From Cololabis saira (taxonomy: Eukaryota > Chordata > Actinopteri > Beloniformes > Belonidae): DNA of 64,000 nucleotides. The notes beneath the pieces were generated by a model, which saw nothing but the letters and a program-made list of their open reading frames with translations, searched no databases and was not told the origin of the DNA. Below, piece after piece: positions 15,383-26,785 of the stretch (position 1 is the stretch's first letter; each line of letters starts with the position of its first letter). The stretch lies in assembly GCF_033807715.1 (NCBI RefSeq), contig NC_084591.1, forward strand, positions 24,549,090 through 24,613,089, given 5' to 3'. The position numbers and the translations under genes are program-made.

Positions 15383-15700
15383 CTGATGGCCCTGCAGAGC
15401 TGTTGGAACCATAAACTTGGAACATAGCTTTCGTATGAATTTCACCATCCATAAGACATTTACAAAAATAGTAGGTGAAACCTGTTTTTATAGCATCCCT
15501 GCAGATATCAGCAAGAAATAGAGAATTGGGGGGGAAGGAAAGTCCAATCGGATCTCATCATGTAACAGAAATATTGACGACTGCTCTCTCTGAAGAAGCA
15601 CGTTGAAAGAAATGAAAGTTGGTGTGGTGGCTTGGAAGAACAGCAGGTACACTTCTTTCATAGGGTCAGCGAATGTCTGCACAAGCCTCTCTTTTTCTCA
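15383..15700 (-). pseudogene. hAT-derived gene, ADPMKEVYLLFF segment
   Basis: Encodes ERLVQTFADPMKEVYLLFFQ and then ISFNVLLQREQSSIFLLHDE, the family's 'dP.t..YL.FL...L..F..FN..LQ.E.p....L' region. After a probable small intron it resumes as MVKFIRKLCSKFMVPTALQG and ends at a donor (CAG/gtaccc, last exon base 15383). The intron boundaries inside this segment are unclear. Confidence 0.75.
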
Positions 15701-15844
15701 AATTTTCATCTTCAATCAAAAAAAAAACCCAACAAAAAAAAAAACCCACACACAACACAAGAGGTTATCATTTATACACATATGTGACTAACAATCCATG
15801 TACTTTCTGAATAATGAAATTGAAGAATTGATGACCATACTAGC

Positions 15845-15925
15845 AGATTTGTAGTAGCTGTCCAGAGGTTCATACTGTACAGCTTCAGGACCCTGGTCAC
15901 ACAAGGGTCAAGGCTTAGCCAACGA
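15845..15925 (-). pseudogene. hAT-derived gene, RWLSL segment
   Basis: Encodes RWLSLDPCVTRVLK, the highly conserved 'TRWLSL...C..R.L' block, followed one frame over by QYEPLDSYYKSA. The one-base shift between the blocks is a disabling lesion. Confidence 0.75.
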
Positions 15926-16204
15926 AGAGTTCATAAAAGTGTTTCAGACATTTAATTCCATATCATATATTTTTTACAGCTCAGCATTTCAACATTACCC
16001 TTAATAGTATCAAACATGCATACCTTTCAGGAATCCTTTCTGATTTGTCTTACCCTTGAACCAGGAACCGATGTTTACTACCATATCCTTCAAAATGAAA
16101 AGCAGACACCTGGATTGCATTAATCAAATCAAATCAAATTATAAGACTCAGTCGATGCACGTAATTAGGATACAAATGAAAAGTTACATGTAAATATAAA
16201 TGAG

Positions 16205-16530
16205 GCCCTGACTCACTTTAAAAAAAATCCCACTCCTGCAGCCTTGGCGGTGTTATGTGCCACATGAAAAGGAGAACCATGAATATAGGTGATGGGATGC
16301 TTCTGGAGGACCATAGAGGCAATGGAACTATGTGATCCAATGTTCACAGCTGCACTGTCGAACGAGAGAGCTACTGTAGGCAGTTCTCCCAAAGGATGCC
16401 GTGGTCCGCTTAGGTAGCATTCATTTTGGTGAAGATCTCACTTGCCGTCCCACATCTTGTGCACATACTTAGAAACTGGTGGACAACTTTGCAGCCCACA
16501 AAGACCCGGACAGTAAGCGGGTTCATCTTT
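16205..16530 (-). pseudogene. hAT-derived gene, RNase-H-like core segment
   Basis: First block [20 protein letters not shown], then in a second frame [20 protein letters not shown] and [19 protein letters not shown]. The family block is DN..VN.G..NSI ... GCPCH..HN.A. Here the D of 'DNtN' reads as FDSAAVN and the Cys pair of GCPCH is lost ([10 protein letters not shown]). Frame changes between the blocks show decay. Confidence 0.75.
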
Positions 16531-16639
16531 TCCACTCTCATAATGATGAGTTAGAATCATGTTAGATGTTTAAAAATACACAAAGCAAATGTTGTGCAGA
16601 GGAGAAAAGTGTAAAAGAGTGGGGAAATATCCGTGTCAT

Positions 16640-16850
16640 TCAACCCATCTGTAACAAGGTTGTACAGGGCCGTTTTCATAATAATAATAATAATGCAGGA
16701 TGACTTAGTCCTGGCACACCCTTACTTCTGCACAGTCTTCGAATCCCCAAAACATTTTAGGAGGAGCCCCAGGTGGTCTGCAAAGGCTAGGGGGAGGCCG
16801 TGCACTACCAACCCAGCTGTCAATTTGACCTCAGCCCTTGTTGTCTGTAA
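16640..16850 (-). pseudogene. hAT-derived gene, second segment
   Basis: Encodes TTRAEVKLTAGLVVHGLPLA followed by FADHLGLLLKMF. This matches the 'RAE.K...FL..HNLP...ADH...L...MF' block characteristic of hAT-like host proteins. A stop and a short ATA repeat (about 16676-16694) break it downstream, after which ALYNLVTDGLND resumes in another frame. Confidence 0.7.
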
Positions 16851-17080
16851 GAAATTAAAAAATTATAAATCCTCCCAAAAGACCATATTTATTTCAAATA
16901 GACACCTGCGGTAATAGGGCCCAGGTAAAAAACACTTTCAGCAATTAAGATCTCAAATTAAGAAAACTGGACTGCACTACACTGAAATACAAACCACAAA
17001 TTAGTCAAAACTATCAACCATGACTAAACGTGGTCAACTATAATACAAAACCCCTGACAGGACCATTACACATATCATAC

Positions 17081-17195
17081 CTTAACCTCTTGTTCAGACA
17101 TCCCACCAACAGAGGGAACAGGCACTGCACATTGGGATATTGTGGCTGTGGACTGGAAAGCCTGTTGCTTTTTATGTGGCACATTAAATCTGCTA
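17081..17195 (-). pseudogene. hAT-derived gene, N-terminal segment
   Basis: Encodes a stretch beginning near the zinc-finger end (SRFNVPHKKQQAFQSTA), resembling the His-x5-HK end of the TTF/BED-like finger in this family. It finishes with ...EQEVK at a good donor (AAG followed by gtatga; last exon base 17081). The cysteine half of the finger was not found upstream. Confidence 0.55.
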
Positions 17196-18650
17196 CACCC
17201 TGGTGGTAACATGAGTTTTCAATACGGCATACTACACACCAGTAGTGTGTGTTGAGGCTCCCTCTGGTAATAAGTGGCCATGAAGAAGTCCACTCATTTT
17301 TGAAACTGCAGCTATACTGTATTTTGCTGCACCAGCCAGAGCACTCTTCTGTCTGTCCCTCTGCATCTTCTTCTATCTGCCCTGTTAGTCATTCCCTCTC
17401 TCTCTTATGTCTGTCTCTCTTCTCTGCATGTGCTTCTATCTCTTGTCTGACAGAACAGCCAGAAACGACGTCTTTTCTGACATGGCTGGTTCTTTAAATA
17501 AAATAAAAAGTTTCACTTTTGTCCTGGCAAATGTCTCTTATGGGGGGAATTAAAATGGTCCTGTTTGTTTAATAATTCTACTCTGTTACAAAAACTGCCT
17601 ACTTCTATTGCACCCATTTCATGTAAATTGACTTAATACATCTTACCTGGTTGAAGTGCTGTTCATACAGTCCTTTTCTTTGGACTGTTACTAAATAAAC
17701 AATGCAATGAGCTGATATTTTAAACATGCAATACATGACAAGGTTAACAAGGTGCTTTCATGCTGCTTGTTATGACAGTTTTCACCACACTAAGACCGAT
17801 TCATTTCACCTACTTGCACACTTCAAAAACACTTAGTTTTAAGTATATAGTGTAGATAATACAAAAGGTCATGACCCCCTAAAACGGTCCAAACATTCAG
17901 CGTGGTATGATGGACCCACCTGCAATGAACGGAAGCCACCTTGACTACGAAACGGAAGGGGCGGGACCATTGAGGCGATTATAAATGTGAACTCATCGTC
18001 GTTATAAATGAACATTAGAAATGGCGGTAATACGAAACGTTTTACTGTCATCTAATGCATTCTTCTATGTCCTCCCTGAAACTGACTGAAGACAGACGTA
18101 ATCATTTGGCGAGTTAATTAGCGTAACGTTACATGTTAATGCAAAGTTAACTAGCTAACCTGCATTGCCGTTGGAGGCAAGGTAACATTAGTTTCAACAT
18201 CATGTTCACACGCACAAACAAATAATTTATTTCAAAATTTAAAGTTTCAAGAGAGTGAGTACACAACTGGATAACATGTCAATGTTACATACCTGGTAGT
18301 CTCAGCTCGGATTCTCGTCAGACGTAGTTTTTCCCGCTGTTTGGTTATCTCTTCTGTAGCGCATAGGGTTCAGTGGCGCTCATCAGTGCCATCTACCCTC
18401 AGTGAGTTTAAAGAGGAAAGAACGCATTTCAGTCCAAAATCAGATTTGTTTTGCATGAGAAATTGGATGTGTGGCGTGAGTGCATGTAAAAAAGGTCAAA
18501 ACCGTGTGTCACACGGCGAAAGCATGAGAGTTGGCAGCAAATGCTGCACATCACACCGGTTCAGTTGCTCCTTACCCTCAGCCACACAGAGCAGAGGAGG
18601 CTTTAGCCCATAAATCTAATATATTACAATATTTACACACACCGCACATT
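17196..18650. other. region upstream of the hAT-derived gene
   Basis: No coding block of the family recognised. Contains a CT-rich patch (17335-17450) and a CpG-containing stretch around 17880-18190. A 60-codon minus frame at 17869-18051 has no recognisable motif. Confidence 0.4.
18293..18370 (-). other. possible 5' untranslated exon with splice donor
   Basis: On the minus strand the sequence ...GAGACTACCAG is followed by gtatgtaaca, a strong donor consensus (last exon base 18293). The stretch just upstream is non-repetitive. It could be a leader exon of the hAT-derived gene, but nothing shows that it was transcribed. Confidence 0.2.
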
Positions 18651-19051
18651 TCAAACACATAGTTACAACACATAACCACCTTCCCAGACAACCATTGACA
18701 ATCCAAAAGCCTTTACCCGTGCAGCTGCACTTAAATCCCTCCCTTTCCCTCCTAGCTGTGTACTGCAGCGGTAAAAGTCTAGGAAATGCAGCCACATTGA
18801 GAAAGGTGGGGTTCAGGTATACAGTTGAAAAGCAAGTGGTTCCCTCAATTGTAAAATGATTCCAGTCAGTTTCTCTTGCCAATAAAGCATTTTCCCCTAC
18901 ACGACATAATCAGTGAAATAAATGCTGTAATGTTTGTGGAGTATTTTTTGTGCTATGGATGTTGTCTCTTTCCTCCTGCCATCATCAGTGAAACAGTGTG
19001 TTAATGTGATTTTTTTTTTTTTTTACGGTTGTCCTGTTTTCTGTGTCACAG

Positions 19052-19172
19052 GTTACCTATGTAGATGGCCAAGAGGAAAGAAGCCATGACGGCTGTGCGC
19101 CTGGTTTCCAGGTCAGAACCTACCAGGTGGTGTACAGTGGACCTTTCCAGAAAGGCCAGCCAATTACACAAG
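19052..19172 (+). CDS. candidate exon of an unidentified host gene
   Basis: A 121-nt open segment with excellent splice sites: a long poly-T/pyrimidine tract (19011-19045) and CTGTGTCACAG acceptor, and an ACAAG/gtcagt donor. In the phase-0 frame it encodes VTYVDGQEERSHDGCAPGFQ and VRTYQVVYSGPFQKGQPITQ, then ends in phase 1. The composition is protein-like (balanced, one Cys, Gly/Pro turns, no low complexity) and unlike the mobile-element proteins around it. I do not recognise the protein. The frame stays open beyond the donor to 19294, but that part looks intronic. No second exon of the same gene was found in the window, so the introns would be very long. Confidence 0.6.
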
Positions 19173-20493
19173 GTCAGTGGAAATGGACAGAACAAATGTA
19201 CTTGATTCAATCTGATCCATCTCTAAATCAAATTCTGTACTTTAACTGCATCACTCTGCATGTGGTTGCACAGACACACACGCACACATCTTAAGTCTGC
19301 CTGTCTGGGTCCCGATGACTTCAGCAGCAGCAGTCGGGGGATAAAACCAGGCTTCCTTCGGGTCAAGGCGAACATTTGTTATTTCCCGAGCAGATGGTCT
19401 TTTTTTGTTTTTCATAAACAAGAACATTTTTATCAATCCCCGCTGTCAAAATCGGATAGAACTGGTTGCTTCTGTGTCTCAAAGGAGACAGCAGTGTTTT
19501 TGTTTTGGGGTTTTTTTCCTGTTAAAGAATTATTCTCCTTGACTGAATTATGTTTCTTTTTTCCCCTTTGGGCTGTTCAGTTAACTGTTTGCACTCATAG
19601 CCATCATTTTTTTATTTGGTTACGTTTCAAACCCCAGTTTAGTGGTTACCATGCAAGAAATGTTGCCCCGGCAGCCTCCAAGTTGTCTTTTCCGTTGTTT
19701 GCAAATATCTGTGTTTGATGTCAGCAGTTATTTTAAGAACATTCAAGATTTACATAGGAATATAGAAACACGGTTTGTAAAGGTGTTTGAAGAAGACTGA
19801 AGCAACTGAGAATGCTTAATAATGCTCCCACAACAAAGACTTAGATAAGTTAGATGAATATTTTGATTAGATTAAGTCTTCGTTTTCTAAATGAGCATTC
19901 GTCTTTGGGTGGATTTCCCTGAAGCTGAATAGTGCCACTAACTCATTGCGCTAGCAGAGAGTTGCTTTTTTAAATGTGAAGTTCATCTAGTTCAGTGTTG
20001 TTTGGAAATAGCTTTACTGTGAATGAAAAAAAAAATAAAATAGTTTTGTGGGCCAAGGTAGCATGTACCGGGAATGCCACCTTGCATTTACTACACAGGC
20101 AAAATATAGTATCAGAAGAGATTCATTCATATTATAACGCATCCATTGTGCCTAAATAAACAGGAAAAAAGACTGAACTGCACCCTTTTGATTATATGAG
20201 TGTTGTTGATTTATCAGTGATGTTTCCCAAAATTACTTTGTTGGTCGTGATACAATAAATCATCATAATGACGATATTAGTACACTGTTTTTAAAATAGC
20301 ACTTGTAAGCTACCAGACTGGACACAGTGATAGTCTGACATAATTTGAGTCCTCTCTCTATATAATAAATAATAAGGACAGATGCTACCTGACCATCTGT
20401 AGTTTTAGTTTTACTCATACTTAAGGTCGTGTTAAATAGGCAGAGTCGTTTCTTTCACAACCTAAAGTAGGGGAAGTGGAATTTCTTATACTT
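19173..20493. other. non-coding, probably intronic
   Basis: AT-rich sequence with T-runs; no exon, TIR or RNA gene recognised. The longest open frame (19260-19718) is Phe/Ser-rich with no domain. Confidence 0.5.
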
Positions 20494-20700
20494 CTAGGAC
20501 CCGATTTACTAAGATCCTAAATAAAGAGTACTAAATTGCGTGTGCACTGAAAAAGTTTGCGCGTGCTGTTTGCGTGTGGTTTGCGGGTGATCAACTAAGA
20601 TTGCGTGCGCAATTGATAACAGGTGCAAACACCAGTATTTAAATGAGGTGTTGCGTGTTTAAGGTTTGCGAGCGCAAACTCTGCGCGCCATGGAGAGTGG

Positions 20701-20872
20701 ATGGAAAGCACAGTCACAAGTCACAAGCGCAAAATGAAATTTGACGAGTTGGAGTTAGAGATATTAGTGGAAGAGGCAAATAAACACATTAATGAACTAC
20801 AGCAAAGAAATTTAAACATTACCAAAAGAAACGCAATATCGGAGAAAACCTGCGATAGAATAAATGCAGTTG
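20701..20872 (+). CDS. Myb/SANT-like N-terminal exon of a Harbinger element
   Basis: From ATG at 20701 the frame encodes a basic leader (HKRKMKFDELELEILVEEAN) continuing to ITKRNAISEKTCDRINAVG, then meets a donor-like TTG/GTAAGA at 20872/20873. FDELELEILVEE and the K-R-x-A-x-x-EK-x-C-D-R-I-N pattern match the first two helices of the Myb_DNA-bind_5-type domain; the usual Trp of 'aWeeI' reads as Ser here. An ATG at 20690 gives only 15 codons. The rest of the protein is missing or was removed, so this is a partial gene. Confidence 0.65.
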
Positions 20873-21182
20873 GTAAGACAAAAAACGGAAAAACGTCTGG
20901 TTTTTCATATTTCAATTTTAGGCACAGATCAAAAATACGAAATAGAAAAACGGGCCACAGGACTGAATTTGATTTTAATATTGAATTGGTCGGGTTTGCG
21001 TGACCCGGCGGTGCTCGGCATGATCTGAGGAGAAAAAGACAATCAGACGCAGAGCTGGAGAGCGCTTTGATTCATCTATTTATGAGTTAAGTTTCTATTC
21101 AGATGTCCACAGTATATTGCAAATATTATATATTATATAGCAAACACTGACAGTAAATGTGTGACAGACGGGACCATATGGC

Positions 21183-21213
21183 CGTCGATTTAACGCAGAA
21201 CCATAATTCAGGC
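21183..21213. repeat. ACGCCGTA-type MITE terminus inside the Harbinger element
   Basis: Reads GTCGATTTAACGCAGAACCA followed by TAATTCAGGC, the same as the right terminus of the MITE at 47951-48037. It may be a leftover end of a nested copy. Confidence 0.6.
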
Positions 21214-21920
21214 GAAGCTGCAGTCTCTGCGCTGATCCTGACACAGCGGGTCGGAGCGGATTTGGTCATGATGTTTAACCTGTGCTTTGTGATTAATAAG
21301 CACGGGTTTTAATTAAATGTAATTTACGAAGGATGATTTCACGTTCAATAAGATAAGTAATCAATAAAATACAAAGTTTTGGCACAAAGGCTTGGCCTGC
21401 TTGTGGGCGAGTGGAGGGGGGCACATTAAAAGAAGGTTGCAAGATATAAGGCGGATAACTAAAGAAAAAGTGGCCTTTAATAAAACTTGTGCAACCATTT
21501 TTAAAATAGCATGCAGCAGAATAAAGACTCTCTCTCTGCGTATTCTTTGATTTTGGATGTCGCCTCCTTGTCACAATAACAGCAGCAGCAGATTAGCACC
21601 TTCCTTTCGAACGTATTAAATACAGACGCAATCACAATACGCGCAATTACTTTCAGGCTTGGTAAATCTCATTGCGCGTGGTAAATGGAGCAATTTGCAT
21701 CTTCCCCTCCCAGTATTTAGCGATTTCTGGCGGTTACGCCCCATATTGATTATTCATCAGGGCAAAAGTACTAACTGAATTGCGTGTGCAATTTTGCGCA
21801 TTTCAGAGACGCAGTCGTCTTTGCACACTGTTAGTAGATCAGCTCGCACATTGGTTTGCGGGTGCTGTCAAGTTTGCACAGGTTTTTACGCACGCAAACC
21901 TTTAGTAAATCGGGCCCCTA

Positions 21921-23266
21921 GTGTTTAAAACACACAGGTTATTGCTTCTTTTTAACATTATATTTTTTATTTACATTTTGAGGGCGTGTTTTCCTATAGA
22001 TGTAATTTACCATGGCTCAAGTATACTGCTTGATATGTTTGACACTGGACCTCTAAAGTGCTTGAAAAGTGTTTGCATTTGACCTGCAGAAAAAAGTGTG
22101 TAATTTCAGCTGTGGATTTATTTTGTTTGTAAGGGTCATTTTCATCTCCAAGTTGGTTTTTGATCAACTTAATCATCCTTCTGTTTCTGCAGCGACCATT
22201 CACATTCATCTCCTGCATTGCAAAAGTTGGAGCACAAGTTCAAATCTCTGCTCCATATTGCTGCTAGAACCTATTGGTCTGAGTGAGCTCCTCTGGGGCA
22301 CTGCGGCAGTGTCTATCTATGCACCTTCACTTTATCACAATGGAGATCAGCAATAATGTCTGCGGGGTGAGCAGCCCTCTCCTCTGGGGTTCAGAGTTAT
22401 GGCAGCTGACATGTTTTTCCACAGAAATCGACAAGGTGCCGACAGCGAGCAGTGGGTTTACCGCAGAGCCGAGGAAGTTTTTACTAATTTATTTGCTTAA
22501 TATGTCACCCACTCTTTCGCACTGTAGTTTTATTTGTCTCATATGATGAAACACAAAGAAAGTATCTAATTTCAAACGGGAATAATTTATACTTTGTTAA
22601 TGCAATCTGTCATTTCTAGTGAAAATTGTTTTCATTCCCCTCTCATTTTTCAGTTTCCTCTCTATTTATTTCATCATGCTGCTGTATTCCCGAATGTTTT
22701 CTAAATTACAAGGCTACACTCGCACAACATAATTACCTGCTTCAGTGCCATGCACATAATGTGCACTACCGATATACACATTTACTTCTTTTATGGTTGA
22801 AGTGACATGCACTGCTTTTACAAGGGTTCTTATACAGAACAAACTTTTTTTTGTGCTGCATTCAACTGACTGGCAGCTTTTCCAATTGAAAATACATATT
22901 TTCCTGCCAAGACAGCAAAATATGACAAACCTGTGAATTTCTCCTTCAATCTCCTTTCTTCTTTTTCAGCTTTATTGTACTTGATTTGGTCAGCCAGTGA
23001 GGCATTTTGTCATCTGGAGGTTCAGTGGTGCGTGTAGTCGGAGACAGAACTCAGTTCTGCCTTAGTGCTCTGCTCTGGGACAACAGAGTGGTTCCATTAC
23101 CTTCAATATGCTCCTGTCAGCAGAAACACCGCTCACCACGGTGGGGGTCCCACTGCTCACAGACAGCAGCACAGGCATGGCAGTTGCCACACGTATGGTT
23201 CCGCTTTCAGTAAACTCTAAAATGTAGACACTCACCTGTGTGGGCTTCTAAAAGACATACATTCTC
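21921..23266. other. non-coding stretch
   Basis: No recognised exon, TIR or RNA gene. Small frames at 22069-22546 and 23007-23213 lack domains and splice support. Confidence 0.5.
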
Positions 23267-23890
23267 GTGCAAAAGTTAATACCACTCCTTTGTAATCCCA
23301 TGGTTTTTTGTGTGTAAAAACATTCATTAAAATCATCTGATCATAGCAGGCGTTGGTATCAGACAAATACACCTCATATAAGCATTTAACAGTTTTCACT
23401 TTCGTCAATTATTTAACAAAAACTAAGCCAAAAAGGAAAAAGAGAGGAAAAAATAAATACATAATTTGGGCAATACTAAATACTCTCATGATTAAGTAGC
23501 TGGTCTATCTTAACATCATCACCTCAAGGTAATTATTAGCTGAATGAATGTATTAGTCTCTCACATCATTATGGAGGCTTATAGTTATGTGTGTATGCAT
23601 AGTTCTCTGAATCTGTTGCTTCAGCAATTCAACGGGGTTTAGGTCTGAACTACGCCGCTCAAAAACCTTTCATGTTTCAGTCATTCTGATGTAGATTTGC
23701 TGGTGTGCTTCGTATCATTGTCGTACTGCAACCTAATTTTAGTGGAGCTTAATGACCCCAGATCATCGCGCCTCGACCCTTGAGCACTTGGTTTTTGCCA
23801 ATCATGCCAGTGAGGTAGTTTTACCTCACCCTGCAAGATAACCATGCCAACCATCAGGCCCCATCAGGACGTTATAGAAATAAATGTCAC
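23267..23890 (-). mobile_element. decayed Tc1-like transposon, copy 1
   Basis: The left end GTGCAAAAGTTAATACCAC resembles Tc1-like TIRs. The stretch at about 23600-23770 (TCTGTTGCTTCAGCAATTCA, CGGGGTTTAGGTCTGAACT, CTGGTGTGCTTCGTATCATT) is a diverged reverse complement of a teleost Tc1 transposase coding region. All frames are broken. The right terminus was not located. It is a different lineage from the copy at 25797. Confidence 0.6.
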
Positions 23891-25796
23891 ATTGAAAAAA
23901 AGTTATATGTTGTTTTTGGTCTGAGGCTACTTTGCTTAGTACTAAAAACAACTTCACTCAGAGGATTTTTATTATGAGTTTTCTATCGTCTTTTTTTACT
24001 TCAATATTTTCCAAATTATTAAAAGCATTTGCTCTACATTGCGCTCCAGCTCTGTCTTGTGGTTTAGTTATGACAAATTCCCTAAAAACATATGAAAAAT
24101 GATGTAGATGGGGCAGTCAGAAAGCACTGAGCTTCTCCAAGGGCAATGCACTACCTTGGGTTTTTGTTCTTTAAACTAATGTTCATGAAAGTTTATTGTC
24201 CTTGTAAGTTTTTGAACAGACCAAAACACACCTAAGCTTGAAAACACTTGCCCCTCAGTGGAACTGCAAAGAAAGCAAATATGATTTCAGCATTCAACTA
24301 TCAAGCAAAGATGTAGCTCAACATCAGTGTAGCTTCACGTCAAGGAACAAAACGAAAACAAACAACTTGTGTCAACAATGGGTCTGCTTTTGTGCAGTAA
24401 AGAGTGTGTATGATGTCAACTTAAAGCAAAAGCTGTTTGTCAGTACAAATTTGGAACATTTTCCAACATGTATAGGTTTCACAGAGACGTGATGCTATTC
24501 TACATTCCCACGATCAAGGCCCTTAATCTCCCCCCGTTGCATTTGAACAAATTGTCTGCTGACTGTGAGTGGGAATCATTCAGAGTGCCAGAGGCTGCAG
24601 CTGGGCTCAGTGACACATGCAGATTTATGTAAATTCTGCTCAGCCCCGTGCCACCTGCTGTAGACCTCCTTGTGTAATTACCAGTGGAGGGGCGGTCTGT
24701 TAGCGAGAGATACCTGTTGGCGCAGACCCAGGTTCAAGGACATCCATCTCAGCTAATGGCCATATCTGAGAAACAAATGCATACACAAACAGTGTGCTGG
24801 CAGTCCCCCTCTCCCTGCCTTTACCACTCCTGGCAGTTTAGTAAGATTTTTTTTCTTCTGTTTTCCCATTTTGAATTTATCACCATTACAGTCAAATCCC
24901 ATTTTGAACTCTTGATTTAGTGAATGCATGTAAGAACAGAAATGCTTATGAAAAAGAAAATGCAAATATCACAATATGGCTGCAGAGAGTTTGCCTTATG
25001 CCCTCAAGAGATGTATCATTTTGAGCAGTTTTAAGGCACAATTCAATGTTTACATCTTTTCATATTTATGTCCTGGACCAGTGAAACTAGACTAAATTCA
25101 GACTTGCAAGCAATCAAAACTTTTTTTGGGAAGTTTAGCATGCATTATCACTTTCATCCGAGTTACAGCCGTAGAGAGGGAAAAAAAGTCAATCAAAAAC
25201 TCTCTGAATAGCTACTCACATGTGACTTTAAAAGCTGCTCAACATCCATTTGAATCTCAAATGTAAAATAAATGTTTTCTTAGTAGCTATTTGTCCCTAA
25301 AGGCAAATTGTATGACATTGTTTATAACTTTGTGTTACCTTTATTGCAACCAAAAAAATACTTCAATTTAAGGCTGCTTTGAGTGACATATGTAAGCTAG
25401 GGAATGGAGATGCATAGTTTATTTTGGTTCTCACTAAGATCTAATTACCATAAGCTGTGACTTATGAATTCTGAAGTTGAGACTTTAAAAAAACAAAACA
25501 TCCAGTGAGTGACAGATGTATTGGTACCGTCAGGATTGATTCCAGGACCGAAAATGCAGGAGCTCTAAAGGCAGGAGGAGAAGTTTATGGCCTTTACAGC
25601 AACAAAAAACACTCCCGGAAGAACCAAAATCCAAAATCAACATCAAAAGCAAATGGAGAACAGCACAGAGAAGCACCACAGGAAAAATGTAAAACTGGGA
25701 AGGGGAAGAGGAGACAAAGGCTATATCTATATATCTCTTGTTTACCCTCACATGCATGTGAATTTGAGTAACATCCTAATCTGAATCCATGGAGTT
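23891..25796. other. non-coding stretch
   Basis: Nothing coding recognised. 24510-24690 is less AT-rich and conserved-looking (GCCAGAGGCTGCAGCTGGGC, ATGCAGATTTATGTAAAT); a possible regulatory element by composition only. Confidence 0.45.
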
Positions 25797-26785
25797 TAAT
25801 ATGATGCTGGTCTACCTTTTTTTTTAGGTATAACAGCTCAATCTCTTCTGGGAAGGCTTTCCTCAATGTTCAGGAGTGTGTTTATGGTTTTTTTGGCAAT
25901 TTATCTAGAGGCTAATTTTTGAGATCAGACACTGATGTTGGAAAAGAAGGACTGGCTTGCTGGAATTCATCCCAGAAATGTTCTATTGGGTGGGGGTCAG
26001 GTTTCTGTGCATGCCAGTCAAGTTCTTCCCCACCAAAGTCGCTCATCAATGTTTTTATGATCCTTGCACAGGTAGACAGTCATGTTGGAGAAGAAGGAAC
26101 CATCCATAAACTGTTTCCACAAAGTTGATAGCATCCAATTGTCTAAGTGTTATGATGAAGAATAAAGAGTTCATTTCACTGGAACTAAGGGGCCGAGAAT
26201 AACCTCACAACATAATCGCGTCTCCACCAAACTTTACACTGGGCAGTACAATGCAGTCAGATAAGTACGGTTTTCCTGGCAACAGCTTATTTAATACTCT
26301 CCCATTGTATTGCCAGACTGGGAAGTGTGATTTTGCACTTCAGAGAGCATGTTTCCACTGCTCTAGAGTTCAGTGGCAGTGTGATTTACACTACTTCATC
26401 TGACACTTTTCACAGCACTGGGTGATGTAAGGCTTGGATAGAGTTGCATGGCCATGGAAACCCATTCCAAGAAGCTCTCTACATGCTATTCTCAAGCTAA
26501 GCTGAAGGCCACATGAAATTTGAAGGTCTGTAGCCACTGACTTTACAGAAAGTTGGTCACCTGTGTCCACGATGCACATCAGCATCTGTTGACCCTGCTC
26601 TGTGATTTTAAGTTGCTGTCATTCCCAGTTGTTTCCACTTTGTTATAATTAACCGATTCTTTCACAAATGTTCGCAGAAACGGTATCCATTCCTTGGTTT
26701 TTGATTGTATATGCCTGAAGCCATGAAAGCGTTTGGAATATCTTGGATTGGTGAATGAAAACTTTTCAAAATATATTATCTATGT
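25797..26785 (-). mobile_element. decayed Tc1/mariner-type transposon, copy 2
   Basis: Sequence such as GATCAGACACTGATGTTGGA, GCCAGTCAAGTTCTTCCCCA, CACCAAACTTTACACTGGGC, CATGGAAACCCATTCCAAGA and TTCTTTCACAAATGTTCGCA is, in order, a diverged reverse complement of a common teleost Tc1-like element. The 3' part leads into its end (GTATATGCCTGAAGCCATG ... TTGGATTGGTG). Every transposase frame has stops. Assignment is from memory of the family. Confidence 0.75.

Larger units (their letters stand above)
11112..17195 (-). pseudogene. multi-exon hAT-transposase-derived gene, decayed and interrupted
   Basis: Read on the minus strand, a series of short coding segments separated by introns matches, in the right order, the vertebrate hAT-like proteins with an N-terminal zinc finger and C-terminal hAT dimerisation domain (the KIAA1586/ZNF862-like group, as I remember it). 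Order 5' to 3': 17195-17081, 16850-16640, 16530-16205, 15925-15845, 15700-15383, 15149-14075 (split by a transposon), 13948-13742 and 11381-11112. Several junctions keep GT donors and AG acceptors in phase. At least two frameshifts (near 15080 and 15870) and internal stops (near 16440 and 16690) are visible, so it is not intact. Two DNA transposons interrupt it: a TTAA element in the last intron and a Harbinger-like element in the sixth segment. It may be a true transposon copy with introns or a former domesticated gene; I saw no hAT TIRs around it. Confidence 0.8.
20494..21920 (+). mobile_element. PIF/Harbinger-like element with Myb-like first exon
   Basis: The body is 20497-21917, flanked by 3-bp duplications CTA (20494-20496 and 21918-21920). 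TIRs: left GGACCCGATTTACTAAGATC; right, reverse complemented, GGGCCCGATTTACTAAAGGT. Subterminal TTGCG(T/C)G(T/C)GC motifs recur near both ends (20539-20670 and 21780-21900). A Myb-like exon lies near the left end, and no transposase is present. An internal segment (21183-21213) matches the termini of the ACGCCGTA-type MITEs elsewhere in the window. Confidence 0.85.
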
